64,000 nucleotides of DNA from Dickeya poaceiphila (GTDB taxonomy: Bacteria > Pseudomonadota > Gammaproteobacteria > Enterobacterales > Enterobacteriaceae). Each line of letters opens with the position of its first letter. Position 1 is the stretch's first letter. The stretch is taken from NCBI RefSeq assembly GCF_007858975.2, contig NZ_CP042220.2:3906001-3970000 (forward strand). Reading direction: 5' to 3'. Positions 35,585 through 47,597 of this stretch are shown here, in pieces. The notes beneath the pieces were generated by a model, which made no database searches, was not told where the DNA came from, and was given only the letters and a program-made list of their open reading frames with translations. Made by a program: the position numbers and the translations under genes.

Positions 35585-38440
35585 ATGGAAAAGACATACA
35601 ACCCACACGATATTGAGCAGCCGCTGTACGAGCACTGGGAAAAACAGGGCTACTTCAAGCCCAACGGCGACACCAGCAAAGAAAGCTTCAGCATCATGAT
35701 CCCGCCGCCCAACGTGACCGGCAGCCTGCACATGGGCCATGCTTTCCAGCAAACCATTATGGACACCATGATCCGCTACCAGCGGATGCAGGGTAAAAAC
35801 ACCCTGTGGCAGGCGGGGACCGACCACGCCGGTATCGCCACCCAAATGGTTGTAGAGCGCAAGATCGCTGCCGAAGAGGGTAAAACCCGCCACGATTATG
35901 GTCGTGACGCGTTTATCGATAAAATCTGGCAGTGGAAGGCGGAATCCGGCGGCACCATTACCCGCCAAATGCGCCGACTGGGTAACTCGGTAGACTGGGA
36001 GCGCGAGCGTTTTACCATGGACGACGGCTTGTCCAACGCGGTGAAAGAAGTGTTCGTACGCTTGTATCAGGAAGACCTGATCTACCGTGGCAAACGCCTG
36101 GTGAACTGGGACCCGAAACTGCGTACCGCGATTTCCGATCTGGAAGTGGAAAACCGTGATGTCAAAGGCTCGATGTGGCATCTGCGCTACCCGCTGGCGG
36201 ACGGCGCAAAAACTGCCGACGGCAAAGATTATCTGGTGGTAGCGACGACCCGTCCGGAAACCGTGCTGGGTGATACCGGCGTGGCGGTGAACCCGGAAGA
36301 TCCACGCTACAAGGATCTGATCGGTAAATACCTGATCCTGCCGCTGGTTGGCCGCCGCATTCCGATTGTCGGCGACGAACACGCCGATATGGAAAAAGGC
36401 ACCGGCTGCGTGAAAATCACCCCGGCGCACGATTTCAACGACTACGAAGTCGGCAAACGTCACCAGTTGCCGATGATCAACATCCTGACGTTCGATGGCG
36501 ATATCCGCCAGGAAGCGGAAGTCTTCAACACTAATGGTGAAGCCAGCACCGTCTACAGTAATGACATTCCCGACACGTTCCGCGGGCTGGAGCGTTTTGC
36601 TGCCCGTAAAGCGGTGGTCGCAGCGTTTGACGAGCTGGGCCTGCTGGAAGAAATTAAGGCGCACGACCTGACCGTACCGTACGGCGACCGCGGCGGCGTG
36701 GTTATCGAGCCGATGCTGACCGACCAGTGGTACGTCCGTGCCGCAATACTGGCCAAACCGGCGGTAGAAGCGGTGGAAGACGGTCGCATTCAGTTCGTGC
36801 CGAAGCAATACGAAAACATGTACTTCAGTTGGATGCGCGACATTCAGGACTGGTGTATCTCCCGCCAGCTGTGGTGGGGCCATCGCATCCCGGCGTGGTA
36901 TGACGATAACGGCAAGGTGTATGTTGGCCGCGATGAAGCTGAAGTGCGCCGCGACAACAATCTGGCCGCGGATGTAGCACTGCGCCAGGATGACGACGTG
37001 CTCGACACCTGGTTCTCATCCGCCTTGTGGACATTCTCCACACTCGGCTGGCCGGAACAAACCCCGGACCTGAAAGCGTTCCATCCCAGCAGTGTGATGG
37101 TCAGTGGCTTTGACATCATTTTCTTCTGGATCGCCCGCATGATCATGATGACCATGCACTTCATCAAAGATGAAGACGGCAAGCCGCAGGTGCCATTCCA
37201 TACCGTGTACATGACTGGCCTGATCCGCGATGAAGAAGGCCAGAAGATGTCCAAATCCAAGGGCAACGTGATTGACCCGCTGGATATGGTGGACGGTATT
37301 TCACTGGAAGCGCTGCTGGAAAAACGCACCGGCAACATGATGCAGCCGCAACTGGCGGAGAAAATTCGCAAACGTACCGAAAAACAGTTCCCGAATGGTA
37401 TCGAACCTCACGGCACCGACGCGTTGCGCTTTACGCTGGCGGCGCTGGCTTCCACGGGCCGCGACATCAACTGGGACATGAAACGTCTGGAAGGTTACCG
37501 CAACTTCTGCAACAAGCTGTGGAACGCCAGCCGCTTCGTGCTGATGAATACCGAAGGTCAAGACTGTGGCTTCAACGACAACGAAAAAGTGCTGTCACTG
37601 GCAGACCGCTGGATTCTGGCGGAATTCAACCGCACGGTGAAAGCCTACCGCGAGGCACTGGACAGCTATCGTTTCGATCTGGCCGCCAACGTGCTGTACG
37701 AGTTCACCTGGAACCAGTTCTGCGACTGGTATCTGGAGCTGACTAAACCGGTAATGAACGGCGGCAGCGACGCTGAACTGCGCGGCACACGCCATACGCT
37801 GGTCACCGTACTGGAAGCGCTGCTGCGTCTGGCGCACCCGATCATCCCGTTCATTACCGAAACCATCTGGCAACGGGTAAAAGTACTGAAAGGCGTGAAC
37901 GCCGATACGATTATGCTGCAACCGTTCCCGGCCTTTGACGCCGCGCTGGAAGACGAGCAGGCGTTCAACGATCTGGAGTGGATCAAACAGGCGATCATCG
38001 CGGTACGTAACATTCGTGCTGAAATGAACATCGCGCCCAGCAAGCCGCTGGCGCTGTTGCTGCGCGAGGCTTCCGCCGATGCCGCTCGCCGCGTTCAGGA
38101 CAACCTCGGCTTTATTCAGACGCTGGCGCGTCTGGAGAGCATCACGCTGTTGCCGGCTGGCGACAAAGGCCCGGTATCGGTCACCAAACTGGTAGACGGT
38201 GCCGAACTGCTGATCCCGATGGCAGGTCTTATCGACAAAGTGGCTGAGCTGGATCGTCTGGCAAAAGAAGTGGCGAAGCTTGAACTGGAAATTGGCCGTA
38301 TTGACAGCAAGCTGTCCAACGAGGGCTTTGTCGCGCGTGCGCCGGAAGCGGTAGTCGCCAAAGAACGCGAAAAACGCGACGGTTACGCCCTTGCCAAAGC
38401 CAAACTGCTGGAACAGCAAGCCACCATCGCCGCGCTGTAA
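35585..38440 (+). CDS. valS: valyl-tRNA synthetase
   Basis: A 951-residue class Ia synthetase, the same length as E. coli ValS. HIGH-type motif [13 protein letters not shown] is near residue 42 and KMSKS in [14 protein letters not shown] near 557. The CP1 editing domain lies between, and a C-terminal coiled coil ([20 protein letters not shown]) closes the protein. It charges tRNA-Val with valine and hydrolyses mischarged threonyl products. Start ATG 35585; a TTG 9 nt upstream is not used. Essential. Confidence 0.98.
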   Translation: MEKTYNPHDIEQPLYEHWEKQGYFKPNGDTSKESFSIMIPPPNVTGSLHMGHAFQQTIMDTMIRYQRMQGKNTLWQAGTDHAGIATQMVVERKIAAEEGKTRHDYGRDAFIDKIWQWKAESGGTITRQMRRLGNSVDWERERFTMDDGLSNAVKEVFVRLYQEDLIYRGKRLVNWDPKLRTAISDLEVENRDVKGSMWHLRYPLADGAKTADGKDYLVVATTRPETVLGDTGVAVNPEDPRYKDLIGKYLILPLVGRRIPIVGDEHADMEKGTGCVKITPAHDFNDYEVGKRHQLPMINILTFDGDIRQEAEVFNTNGEASTVYSNDIPDTFRGLERFAARKAVVAAFDELGLLEEIKAHDLTVPYGDRGGVVIEPMLTDQWYVRAAILAKPAVEAVEDGRIQFVPKQYENMYFSWMRDIQDWCISRQLWWGHRIPAWYDDNGKVYVGRDEAEVRRDNNLAADVALRQDDDVLDTWFSSALWTFSTLGWPEQTPDLKAFHPSSVMVSGFDIIFFWIARMIMMTMHFIKDEDGKPQVPFHTVYMTGLIRDEEGQKMSKSKGNVIDPLDMVDGISLEALLEKRTGNMMQPQLAEKIRKRTEKQFPNGIEPHGTDALRFTLAALASTGRDINWDMKRLEGYRNFCNKLWNASRFVLMNTEGQDCGFNDNEKVLSLADRWILAEFNRTVKAYREALDSYRFDLAANVLYEFTWNQFCDWYLELTKPVMNGGSDAELRGTRHTLVTVLEALLRLAHPIIPFITETIWQRVKVLKGVNADTIMLQPFPAFDAALEDEQAFNDLEWIKQAIIAVRNIRAEMNIAPSKPLALLLREASADAARRVQDNLGFIQTLARLESITLLPAGDKGPVSVTKLVDGAELLIPMAGLIDKVAELDRLAKEVAKLELEIGRIDSKLSNEGFVARAPEAVVAKEREKRDGYALAKAKLLEQQATIAAL

Positions 38441-38506
38441 TCAGTCCACGGGCTGAAGCCGAGACACACGGCATCAGCCTGATTGATTACTGGCTGACCC
38501 AATAAC

Positions 38507-38540
38507 AAAAAGCCCCGCTTATTATCGCGGGGCTTGTTTA
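38507..38540. terminator. bidirectional terminator between valS and the chemoreceptor gene
   Basis: AAGCCCCGC / GCGGGGCTT around TTATTATC, with A-rich left flank and T-rich right flank, so it can act on both converging genes. Confidence 0.85.
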
Positions 38541-38575
38541 TTTGATGTGATTTTGACGGTTATCTCCGGCGCGGG

Positions 38576-40195
38576 TTACCGAGCACCTACCAGTGCCACC
38601 TGCGGCTGCGCCCTGAAGCCGTCAGCCAGCATCGGTTGTGCTTCGTTATCAAGGCGGAAGCTGGCAATCGACTGCTGCAAATGTGTTACCTGCGCCTGTA
38701 ACGAACTGGCGGCGGTCGCCACCTCTGCCACCAGGCTGGCGTTCTGCTGGGTTACGCCGTCCATCTGAGTGATCGCGATATTGATCTGCGAAATCCCCCG
38801 ACTTTGTTCGCCGGAAGACAGCATGATCTCGCCCATGATATCCACCACTTTGCGAACATCCGACAGGATCTCATCCATGGTCTTGCCAGCCACTTCCACC
38901 AGCCCAGCGCCTTTTTCAATACGGCTCAGCGAGTTATCGATCATGGTGCCGATCTCTTTAGCAGCCGTCGCACTACGCTGCGCCAGCGTACGCACTTCGG
39001 ACGCGACTACCGCAAACCCTTTGCCCTGCTCGCCTGCCCGCGCCGCTTCCACCGCCGCGTTTAGCGCCAGCAGGTTGGTCTGAAAGGCAATGCCGTCGAT
39101 TACACCGACGATGTCGGAAATACGGGCTGAACTCTGCTGGATAGAACGCATGGTATCCACCACTTCCGTCACCACATCACCGCCGCGGGATGCAGAATCC
39201 GACGCTTTCTGCGCCAGATCGTTGGCTTTGCGGGTGTTGTCTTCATTGTTGCTTACCGTGGACAGAATCTGCTCCATACTGGAGGCGGTTTCATCCAGCG
39301 ACGCCGCCTGCTGCTCAGTACGGCTGGATAAATCAATGTTACCGGACGCAATCTCCTCAACGCCGACGCTGATAGCGTCGGTACCATTGCGCACCACCCG
39401 TACCATATTTTCCAGCCCGTCGCGCATATGCTGCACCGCACCAAACAACTGGGCGATTTCATTATTACCGCGAATATCGATTTTGGCGCGCAGATCACCT
39501 TCAGCAATCTGACCAAACACGGCAATCGCCTGATTAAGCGGTTTCACTACCAGATTGGTCAGAATCGACCAGGCAAGCGTCGCCAATACCAGCGCACACA
39601 CAATCACCACCGACAAAATGACCTGCATACGGCTAACGCGTGTATTCGAGTCACTGTAAGCCTCATCAATACTCTGACGTTTGTACTGCACCAGCTTTTT
39701 CGCCGCGTTGTCAAAATCGGCGTACAGCGTGGTGGATTTCCCGGCACGTTGGCGGTAGTCATCCAGATTACCGGCTTCCAGTGCAGTAAACGCCGGGGTG
39801 ATGAACTCACGCATCAGGGTGTCTCGTTTGGCCGCCATGTCGGAAGAAATCGCTTTTTCCTGTTCGAATTGTGGATAAGTCAGGTATTCCTGCCACTTCT
39901 TGTCGGCATCATCAATCTTGCCTCTGGCGCGTTTAAGCGCCACGGTAGCGGCATCCTTATCCTCTTTTCCCATCAGGGATTCATACAGACGTAAATCCAG
40001 GCGCGCGCGCAATAATAATTCCGAGCTTTCATTCAGCGCCACCAACCCCGGCAGCACAGTGTTATCCACATACGCGAACGATTTATTACCCGACTGAACA
40101 GCCACCAGCCCCAGAACACCGACAATTAATGACAGCAAAGCCAAAGAAAACACCATAATACTGAGTGTCGTGCGGATCTTTATCTTACGAAACAT
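38576..40195 (-). CDS. methyl-accepting chemotaxis protein
   Basis: A 539-residue chemoreceptor: TM1 at ~10-31, periplasmic four-helix Tar-like ligand domain (~35-190), TM2 at ~190-212, HAMP, then the signalling domain with the conserved hairpin tip (GIAFQTNLLALNAAVEAARAG, EVRTLAQRSATAAKEI). The usual CheR/CheB-docking NWETF pentapeptide is absent from the C terminus (QPQVALVGAR), so it may depend on other receptors for methylation. Not part of the E. coli core here, it is one of the many receptors typical of Dickeya. Ligand unknown. Confidence 0.93.
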   Translation of the reverse strand: MFRKIKIRTTLSIMVFSLALLSLIVGVLGLVAVQSGNKSFAYVDNTVLPGLVALNESSELLLRARLDLRLYESLMGKEDKDAATVALKRARGKIDDADKKWQEYLTYPQFEQEKAISSDMAAKRDTLMREFITPAFTALEAGNLDDYRQRAGKSTTLYADFDNAAKKLVQYKRQSIDEAYSDSNTRVSRMQVILSVVIVCALVLATLAWSILTNLVVKPLNQAIAVFGQIAEGDLRAKIDIRGNNEIAQLFGAVQHMRDGLENMVRVVRNGTDAISVGVEEIASGNIDLSSRTEQQAASLDETASSMEQILSTVSNNEDNTRKANDLAQKASDSASRGGDVVTEVVDTMRSIQQSSARISDIVGVIDGIAFQTNLLALNAAVEAARAGEQGKGFAVVASEVRTLAQRSATAAKEIGTMIDNSLSRIEKGAGLVEVAGKTMDEILSDVRKVVDIMGEIMLSSGEQSRGISQINIAITQMDGVTQQNASLVAEVATAASSLQAQVTHLQQSIASFRLDNEAQPMLADGFRAQPQVALVGAR

Positions 40196-40334
40196 AATGC
40201 TCCCTGTGGTTTAGTAATGAAAAGTCATGAGCTTCAACTCACACGTAAACCGCAACAAAAATGAAAAGGAAATATCATGAAAGGGAAAGGCCGACTTTAT
40301 TATTTCATCGTCGGCCCGACACGGTTAATATCGA

Positions 40335-41402
40335 TTATTTAGTATGGGCTGGAACCGCAGCCAAAAAATCACCCAATTTATTTTTGTAAAATTTCGCCGA
40401 CATCATCGTGGCATGACCGCTGGTTTCTTTACTTGCCGGAATCAAAAACAGCTCAGCGTGTTTCACCTTTTTCAATTCACTTTCCAGTATTCCTGTTTCA
40501 ATCGGATTACGCTCATCATCAGCGGAATTAATCACCAGTAGCGGTGCCTTAATACGGCCCAATTCCGGCGAGGCGTTATAATCCGCAGAGGAATTCCAGA
40601 TATAAATAAAGTCGTTGGCATCGGCAGTGACCGGAGCCGCCAGACGTTCATCCACCAGCTTGTCCGCCAGCGCGCGAGTCGGCGCTTTACTCTGATAGGC
40701 AAGAGTACCGCCGGTGGTGGCGATGCTGAACATGATGTTGGCCGTCTGCAACGACGGCGGCTGGGTGGTGTAATCACCGTTTTTCCACGCCGGATCGCGC
40801 TTGATAGTCTCAATCAGCATTCGACGCAACATCCAGTTGCGACCCGACAGCTCGTTCGGCTGCGATGCCATCGGCACCAACGCATCCATCATGTCCGGGT
40901 ATTTTTCACCCCACATCCAGGTCTGCATTCCCCCCATCGAATATCCCATTACCAGACGCAGATGCTTAATACCGAGACCTTCAGTCAACAAACGGTATTG
41001 CGCCAGCACCATGTCATCGTAATTATATTGCGGGAATGTCGTACGCAGGCCGTCAGACGGTTTGGCGGATTTTCCGGAACCAATGCTTTCAGGAATAATG
41101 ATGAAATAGTTGCTGGCATCCAACGGCTGTCCGGGGCCAAATAACTCGCCGCCAAAACCCGCCGCCAATAAGGCGCTGATCGGTTGGTTAGTCCCGTGCA
41201 GTAATAACACGGCAGGCTTTTTACTGTCGCCCAACGTGTAATAATGAATACGAAGATTATTGACGGTTTCTCCGGTATGGAATCGAAATTCAGGTGCGAC
41301 CCAATTCCCTTCTTGCGGTTGTAATGTTTGTGCAGTCGAAAACGGGGATACACCAAACAGAAAAACCAAGCCAGCCAGTCCAGACAACAAGCGATTAACC
41401 AT
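40335..41402 (-). CDS. secreted alpha/beta-hydrolase (homoserine O-acetyltransferase-like fold)
   Basis: 355 residues with an N-terminal signal peptide (LLSGLAGLVFLFGVSPFSTA). The fold has HGTNQP near the oxyanion, nucleophile elbow GYSMGGMQTW with Ser, an Asp in VINSADDERNPI and His in SGHATMM, a full Ser-Asp-His triad. It resembles the MetX-like hydrolase group, but a periplasmic location and the absence of a methionine context argue against homoserine acetylation. Substrate unknown. Transcribed away from the GNAT gene cluster. Confidence 0.85.
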   Translation of the reverse strand: MVNRLLSGLAGLVFLFGVSPFSTAQTLQPQEGNWVAPEFRFHTGETVNNLRIHYYTLGDSKKPAVLLLHGTNQPISALLAAGFGGELFGPGQPLDASNYFIIIPESIGSGKSAKPSDGLRTTFPQYNYDDMVLAQYRLLTEGLGIKHLRLVMGYSMGGMQTWMWGEKYPDMMDALVPMASQPNELSGRNWMLRRMLIETIKRDPAWKNGDYTTQPPSLQTANIMFSIATTGGTLAYQSKAPTRALADKLVDERLAAPVTADANDFIYIWNSSADYNASPELGRIKAPLLVINSADDERNPIETGILESELKKVKHAELFLIPASKETSGHATMMSAKFYKNKLGDFLAAVPAHTK

Positions 41403-41677
41403 AACACAACTCTTCCGTAATCATTGGCAGGAATCCTGATGTTAATGTTTTCTGTAAAATATCCCAATAACGTTCGCTGGCTAACCATTGAAAAAGTAAT
41501 TATATGCCACCAATTTTAGTTAGTGCGGTATATAATTCACACCTAAACAATAACAATGAAATAATCCATGCCATAATTCTGCTCAGATATCCGACGTTAA
41601 CTCAAAAAAGCACCCGTCGTTGCTCTTCGGTTGTCGATATTGTCGCCTGCATACAGCGATAACAACACACACCATCA

Positions 41678-42160
41678 TCACAACGACAAGTGCAGGAACT
41701 GGTTGAATTCGCTGGCCTTATACTCAGCAAACGCCTCGCCATTGACAAAACCGTGTTTACGGTACAACGCCAGTGCCGGTTCAAACGCCGGGCCGCAGCC
41801 CGTTTCCAGACTCAGGCGCGACAAACCGCGTCGGCGAGCTTCATCTACAATATGTACCAGCAAATGAGCTGCAACCCCCTGACGTAAACACTGCGGATGA
41901 GTACGCATTGATTTCAGTTCACCACTGCCATCCGGCAACATTTTCAGCGCGCCGATACCGGCTATCTGCTCACCGCGCCAGACGCTCCAGCACGTCATTT
42001 CCGGTGCCTGCAAGCCGGATAAATCCAACGCGAATACCTGCTCAGGCGGTGAATTATCATGCATACCCGCCAGATGCAGGGCAACCAGCGCCCTGGTTGC
42101 CTCACCGGTCAGGTCATCAATGCGGATGGCCAATGGTTCCCGCAGGGATATGTTTGTCAT
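41678..42160 (-). CDS. GNAT N-acetyltransferase
   Basis: 160 residues from ATG 42160 (GGAGCTGATGATA upstream; the frame is open 7 codons further). The acetyl-CoA loop is RQGVAAHLL (Q/RxxGxA), with GELKSMRTHPQCL before it and ALYRKHGFVNG near the end. A small-molecule or protein acetyltransferase of the YjaB/PhnO-like type; substrate unknown. It is transcribed away from yjgM, and the 320-bp gap holds no gene, only the divergent promoters. Confidence 0.85.
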   Translation of the reverse strand: MTNISLREPLAIRIDDLTGEATRALVALHLAGMHDNSPPEQVFALDLSGLQAPEMTCWSVWRGEQIAGIGALKMLPDGSGELKSMRTHPQCLRQGVAAHLLVHIVDEARRRGLSRLSLETGCGPAFEPALALYRKHGFVNGEAFAEYKASEFNQFLHLSL

Positions 42161-42483
42161 TATCATCAGCTCCATTAGCAAAAAATTTCAGGGAGTACAG
42201 ATAGCCATCAGATAGCGTACCGGACCGGAATAATGACGTCGGCAGCTGGTGCCGATTTGACGTTTTTCGTTGCGGAATCAGCGGTATTGTCGTTCAATTA
42301 CCGCCTCGCTAATCCATCCGTGAGCTTTTCGTTACACCCCGTTATCAATAACAGGGTGTTGAGCCAGTCTGCCGGTACGTATAATCGGCGGTACATATGA
42401 TCAACCGTTCGTATCATCAGAACACGTCAGCCGGTTGCCGATGTGCTCGATCTGACTGAATTCTGCCGACAAAAGTGAGCAAC

Positions 42484-42987
42484 ATGACAACATCAGCGTC
42501 TACACCACTGCTGACCCGCCCGATTACGGCTGCCGATAATGCGGCGATTGCCAGCGTTATCCGCCGGGTTTCCGCTGAATTCGGCCTGACCGCCGACAAA
42601 GGGTATACCGTGTCCGACCCGGATCTGGACCAGTTGTTCGAACTCTACTGTCGCCCCGCCAGCGCCTACTGGGTGGTGGAGTGTAATGGTGAAGTGGTAG
42701 GCGGCGGCGGTCTGGCACCGCTGTCCGGCGGCGAACCGGATGTCTGCGAATTACAGAAAATGTATTTTCTGCCGCTGGCGCGTGGACAGGGCATCGCCCG
42801 GCAACTGGCGGAACAGGCGCTGGCATTTGGCCGTGAACAAGGGTTCCGCCGCTGTTATCTGGAAACCACTGCGCACCTGACCAGTGCTATCCACCTGTAT
42901 GAAAAGCTTGGCTTCCAACCTATCCCACATGCCATGGGCGATACCGGCCATGTAGATTGTGAAATCAGAATGCTAAAAACGCTGTAA
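42484..42987 (+). CDS. yjgM: GNAT N-acetyltransferase YjgM
   Basis: 167 residues from ATG 42484; a GTG at 42475 is possible. It has the GNAT motif [14 protein letters not shown], the start [20 protein letters not shown] and the end [14 protein letters not shown]. Location next to rraB and argI equals E. coli yjgM. Acts on an unknown amine. Confidence 0.8.
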   Translation: MTTSASTPLLTRPITAADNAAIASVIRRVSAEFGLTADKGYTVSDPDLDQLFELYCRPASAYWVVECNGEVVGGGGLAPLSGGEPDVCELQKMYFLPLARGQGIARQLAEQALAFGREQGFRRCYLETTAHLTSAIHLYEKLGFQPIPHAMGDTGHVDCEIRMLKTL

Positions 42988-43020
42988 GCGTGCGGGCACT
43001 CTCACTGCGCCATGCAGAAA

Positions 43021-43052
43021 ACACACCGCCCGGCGATTGCCGGGCGGTGTGT
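43021..43052. terminator. strong hairpin between yjgM and rraB
   Basis: A perfect 14-bp stem (ACACACCGCCCGGC / GCCGGGCGGTGTGT) around GATT in the convergent gap. It can end transcription from both sides; the T-tract is short. Confidence 0.75.
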
Positions 43053-43062
43053 CAACAAGGAA

Positions 43063-43491
43063 TCAATGGCGCTTACCGTCATCATCCTCATCATAAAAGT
43101 CTTCATCTTCCCCGAACTCGTCTTCATCCTCACCGTTCGGGTCTTCAAAATAGGTGCCCCAGCCGTCATAGTTGACGCCATGACGTTCAGCCAGATCAAG
43201 CAGCTGTTCTACCTGCTGATCGATAAGCTCAGCGTTCAGCGCGACTTCACTGATAGCATCGCAGCACATCAGCACCGCGCCGTCTTCCATTTCCATCTCT
43301 TCAGCGTCCGTCACTTCGTAACCCAACTTGAACGCTTCTACCGCCACTTTCTCCAGTTCTTCAAATTTCTCGGCTGAGAAATGGTGTTCGATGGTATAGA
43401 GCGCATCGGGATCGCTGCCGTCCTCCAGCAGTTCTTCGATGATCAGGCGGGTCTCTTCACGTTGTTCTTCCAGCAGTTCGCGGTTTGCCAT
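43063..43491 (-). CDS. rraB: ribonuclease E inhibitor RraB
   Basis: 142 residues, very acidic at the C terminus ([22 protein letters not shown]). The N-terminal half matches RraB ([30 protein letters not shown]). It binds RNase E and changes mRNA decay. Gene position next to argI matches E. coli yjgD. Conserved length. Confidence 0.95.
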   Translation of the reverse strand: MANRELLEEQREETRLIIEELLEDGSDPDALYTIEHHFSAEKFEELEKVAVEAFKLGYEVTDAEEMEMEDGAVLMCCDAISEVALNAELIDQQVEQLLDLAERHGVNYDGWGTYFEDPNGEDEDEFGEDEDFYDEDDDGKRH

Positions 43492-43583
43492 GTCTCAATC
43501 CTCATCAAAGCGGCAAAGATAGGGGTATTTTCCCACAGCCTCGCCTCTCTCTCCACCATAAAGTTTGAACTCAGCACTTGAAT

Positions 43584-43622
43584 TTGAATATTTACACATA
43601 TAAAGTGAATTTTAATTCAACC
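43584..43622 (+). promoter_or_regulatory. paired ARG boxes upstream of argI
   Basis: TGAATTTTAATTCA (43606-43619) is a good palindromic ARG box core. A weaker box (TTGAATATTTACACATAT, 43584-43601) precedes it with 3-bp spacing, the standard ArgR arrangement. ArgR with arginine would repress argI. Confidence 0.75.
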
Positions 43623-43653
43623 TTCAGCGTTGAGCCACATGGAGAAAACAACG

Positions 43654-44670
43654 ATGAACCCGTTTTACAAACGCCATTTTTTACGGCTGATGGATTTCAC
43701 CCCAGCTGAAATCAGCAGCCTTCTGTCCCTCGCCGCCACCCTCAAAACCAATAAGAAAAACGGTACCGAGACCCGCCACCTGCAAGGTAAAAACATCGCA
43801 CTCATCTTCGAAAAAGATTCGACCCGCACTCGTTGCTCTTTCGAAGTTGCTGCGTACGATCAGGGCGCTCAGGTCACCTATCTTGGTCCCAGCGGCAGCC
43901 AAATCGGCCATAAAGAATCGATGAAAGACACGGCCAGAGTGCTGGGCCGCCTATATGACGGCATCCAGTACCGCGGTTATGGTCAGGTGCTGGTGGAAAC
44001 GCTGGCGGAATTTTCCGGCGTGCCGGTATGGAACGGCCTGACTAACGAATTCCACCCCACCCAGTTGCTGGCGGACCTGCTGACCATGCAGGAACACCTG
44101 CCGGGTAAACCGCTATCAGGCATGAAACTGGCCTACGTGGGCGATACCCGCAATAACATGGGCAACAGTATGCTGGAAGCCGCCGCCATCGTCGGGCTGG
44201 ACCTGAGGTTGATCGCGCCCAAAGCCTGCTGGCCGGATGCTGGTCTGGTTGCGGAGTGTCAGGCGGCAGCAGTCAAAACCGGCGGTTCAATTACGCTGAC
44301 AGAAGACGTGACGACCGGGGTAAATGGCGTGGACTTTATCTATACCGATGTGTGGGTTTCAATGGGAGAACCGAAAGAGGTGTGGCAACAGCGCATCGAT
44401 CTGCTGCGCCCCTATCAGGTCAACGCAGCGATGATCGCCGCTACCGGCAACCCACAGGTGAAATTCCTGCACTGCCTGCCGGCATTTCACGACGATCAAA
44501 CCACCCTCGGCAAACAGATGGCCGAGCAGTACGGCCTGCACAACGGCATGGAAGTCACCAACGATGTGTTTGAATCCGCCCACAGCATTGTGTTTGATCA
44601 GGCGGAAAACCGTATGCACACTATCAAAGCGGTGATAGTGGCGACCTTGAGCCAGAGCGTCGAACTGTAA
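43654..44670 (+). CDS. argI: ornithine carbamoyltransferase
   Basis: 338 residues. ATG 43654 ([17 protein letters not shown]) follows GGAGAAAACAACG; an earlier ATG at 43639 is unlikely. Carbamoyl-phosphate motif STRTRC ([13 protein letters not shown]) and the ornithine-site motif HCLPAFHD are present. It makes citrulline from ornithine and carbamoyl phosphate in arginine synthesis. An IS256-family copy is inserted about 50 bp past the stop. Confidence 0.97.
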   Translation: MNPFYKRHFLRLMDFTPAEISSLLSLAATLKTNKKNGTETRHLQGKNIALIFEKDSTRTRCSFEVAAYDQGAQVTYLGPSGSQIGHKESMKDTARVLGRLYDGIQYRGYGQVLVETLAEFSGVPVWNGLTNEFHPTQLLADLLTMQEHLPGKPLSGMKLAYVGDTRNNMGNSMLEAAAIVGLDLRLIAPKACWPDAGLVAECQAAAVKTGGSITLTEDVTTGVNGVDFIYTDVWVSMGEPKEVWQQRIDLLRPYQVNAAMIAATGNPQVKFLHCLPAFHDDQTTLGKQMAEQYGLHNGMEVTNDVFESAHSIVFDQAENRMHTIKAVIVATLSQSVEL

Positions 44671-44724
44671 ACAGCCAGGATTAATGAGCGACATCAGAAA
44701 CGAGCCGCTCAACAGTGGGCCGAA

Positions 44725-46019
44725 GAGAGCGTTCAGAATTCTGTGTCACGTTAAAAATTCTACAGCGTCATCACGTTATTTAGTCGCCCTTCAAAATAAA
44801 TGGCCAACTGTGACAATGTCAAATTCCAGCTCTGGATGGGCATTGTCCATTTTTCCTGTGCGTTCATCAGCCCCAGATAAAGCAGCTTCAACAGACTGTT
44901 TTCATTCGGGAAAGCACCTTTGGTTTTGGTCAGCTTCCTGAACTGTCTGTGCACCGATTCGATAGCATTTGTGGTGTAAATGACTTTGCGGATATTTGCC
45001 GGATAGCGGAAGTACGCTGACAGATTGTCCCACTTGCGTCGCCACGACTGGAGCACCACCGGATACTGCAACCCCCATTTCGCTTCCAGCTCATCCAGTG
45101 CCATTTCGGCCGCTTCTTTTGACACTGCACGGTAGACTGGCTTCAGGTCGGTCATGAAGGCTTTATGGTGCTTTGAGGCCACATATTTAATCGAATTGCG
45201 TATCTGATGAATGACGCACAACTGCACTTCCGTCTGCGGATAAATGCTGTTTATTGCCTCTGGGAAGCCGGTCAGCCCGTCCACGCAGGCAATCAGAATG
45301 TCTTTAACACCGCGATTTTGCAGGTCGCTTAATACCGACAGCCAGAAGTTAGCCCCCTCACTTTCTGACAGATACAGGCCCAGAACTTCCTTTTTACCTT
45401 CCAGATTCAGGGCCAGCACGGTGTAAACCGCTTTGCTCTGATAGCGGCCATCTTCCCGAATTTTATAGTGAATAGCGTCCAGCCAGACGAAGGGATAAAC
45501 CTGCTCCAGCGGGCGCTGTTGCCACTGTTTTAGTTCAGGGATGACTTTATCGGTTACTGCACTGATGGTGGCAGTGGACACGCTGAAGGCATATAAATCT
45601 TCGATCTCCCGGCTAATGTCCTGATAGCTCATCCCCAGTGCAAACAGGCGAATGATCTTGTGTTCGATCTCGTCGGATAACGTGGTCTGATGTTTTTTCA
45701 CCAACTGGGGTTCAAAAGTGCCATTACGATCGCGCGGAGTCGCCAGTTCGAAGCTGCCCGTCGGGGCTTTAATGGTCTTTTTGCCGGAGCCATTTTTACG
45801 GTTAGCTTCAACGTCCTGAGCCAGATGAGAGTCCAGTTCCGCAGAGAGGGCAGCTTCCGTTAACTGTTTGATTAAAGGCGTTAAGATACCATCTTTGCCC
45901 GTTAATGCCTGACCGGACTGGAGGGCTTTAAGCGCTTTATCGAAATCGAAGGGCTGGGACATATGTCATTCCTTTTTGATTGTATATTACCGGAATGACA
46001 CAGAATTTCTAACACTCCC
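44725..46019 (-). mobile_element. IS256-family insertion sequence, copy 2
   Basis: 1295 bp with the same terminal repeats as copy 1, flanked by an 8-bp target duplication GGGCCGAA (44717-44724 and 46020-46027). Only two base differences are noticed outside the coding part relative to copy 1, so the insertion is recent. Confidence 0.97.
44760..45962 (-). CDS. IS256-family transposase
   Basis: A 400-residue transposase, identical in sequence to the copy at 12663-13865 (DDE residues intact). Inserted between argI and the glucosidase gene, apparently without disturbing either. Confidence 0.97.
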   Translation of the reverse strand: MSQPFDFDKALKALQSGQALTGKDGILTPLIKQLTEAALSAELDSHLAQDVEANRKNGSGKKTIKAPTGSFELATPRDRNGTFEPQLVKKHQTTLSDEIEHKIIRLFALGMSYQDISREIEDLYAFSVSTATISAVTDKVIPELKQWQQRPLEQVYPFVWLDAIHYKIREDGRYQSKAVYTVLALNLEGKKEVLGLYLSESEGANFWLSVLSDLQNRGVKDILIACVDGLTGFPEAINSIYPQTEVQLCVIHQIRNSIKYVASKHHKAFMTDLKPVYRAVSKEAAEMALDELEAKWGLQYPVVLQSWRRKWDNLSAYFRYPANIRKVIYTTNAIESVHRQFRKLTKTKGAFPNENSLLKLLYLGLMNAQEKWTMPIQSWNLTLSQLAIYFEGRLNNVMTL

Positions 46020-46095
46020 GGGCCGAATACGAATAGCCGAATAACCAGAGTTATCGGCCCACACGCTTATCCTCAAACAGTTTACAGTAACCGGT

Positions 46096-47592
<1,497 letters not shown>

Positions 47593-47597
47593 TTATA

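Noticed and set aside
40335..41402. metX (homoserine O-acetyltransferase)
   Set aside because: The fold is similar, but a signal peptide and lack of methionine genes point to a periplasmic hydrolase.
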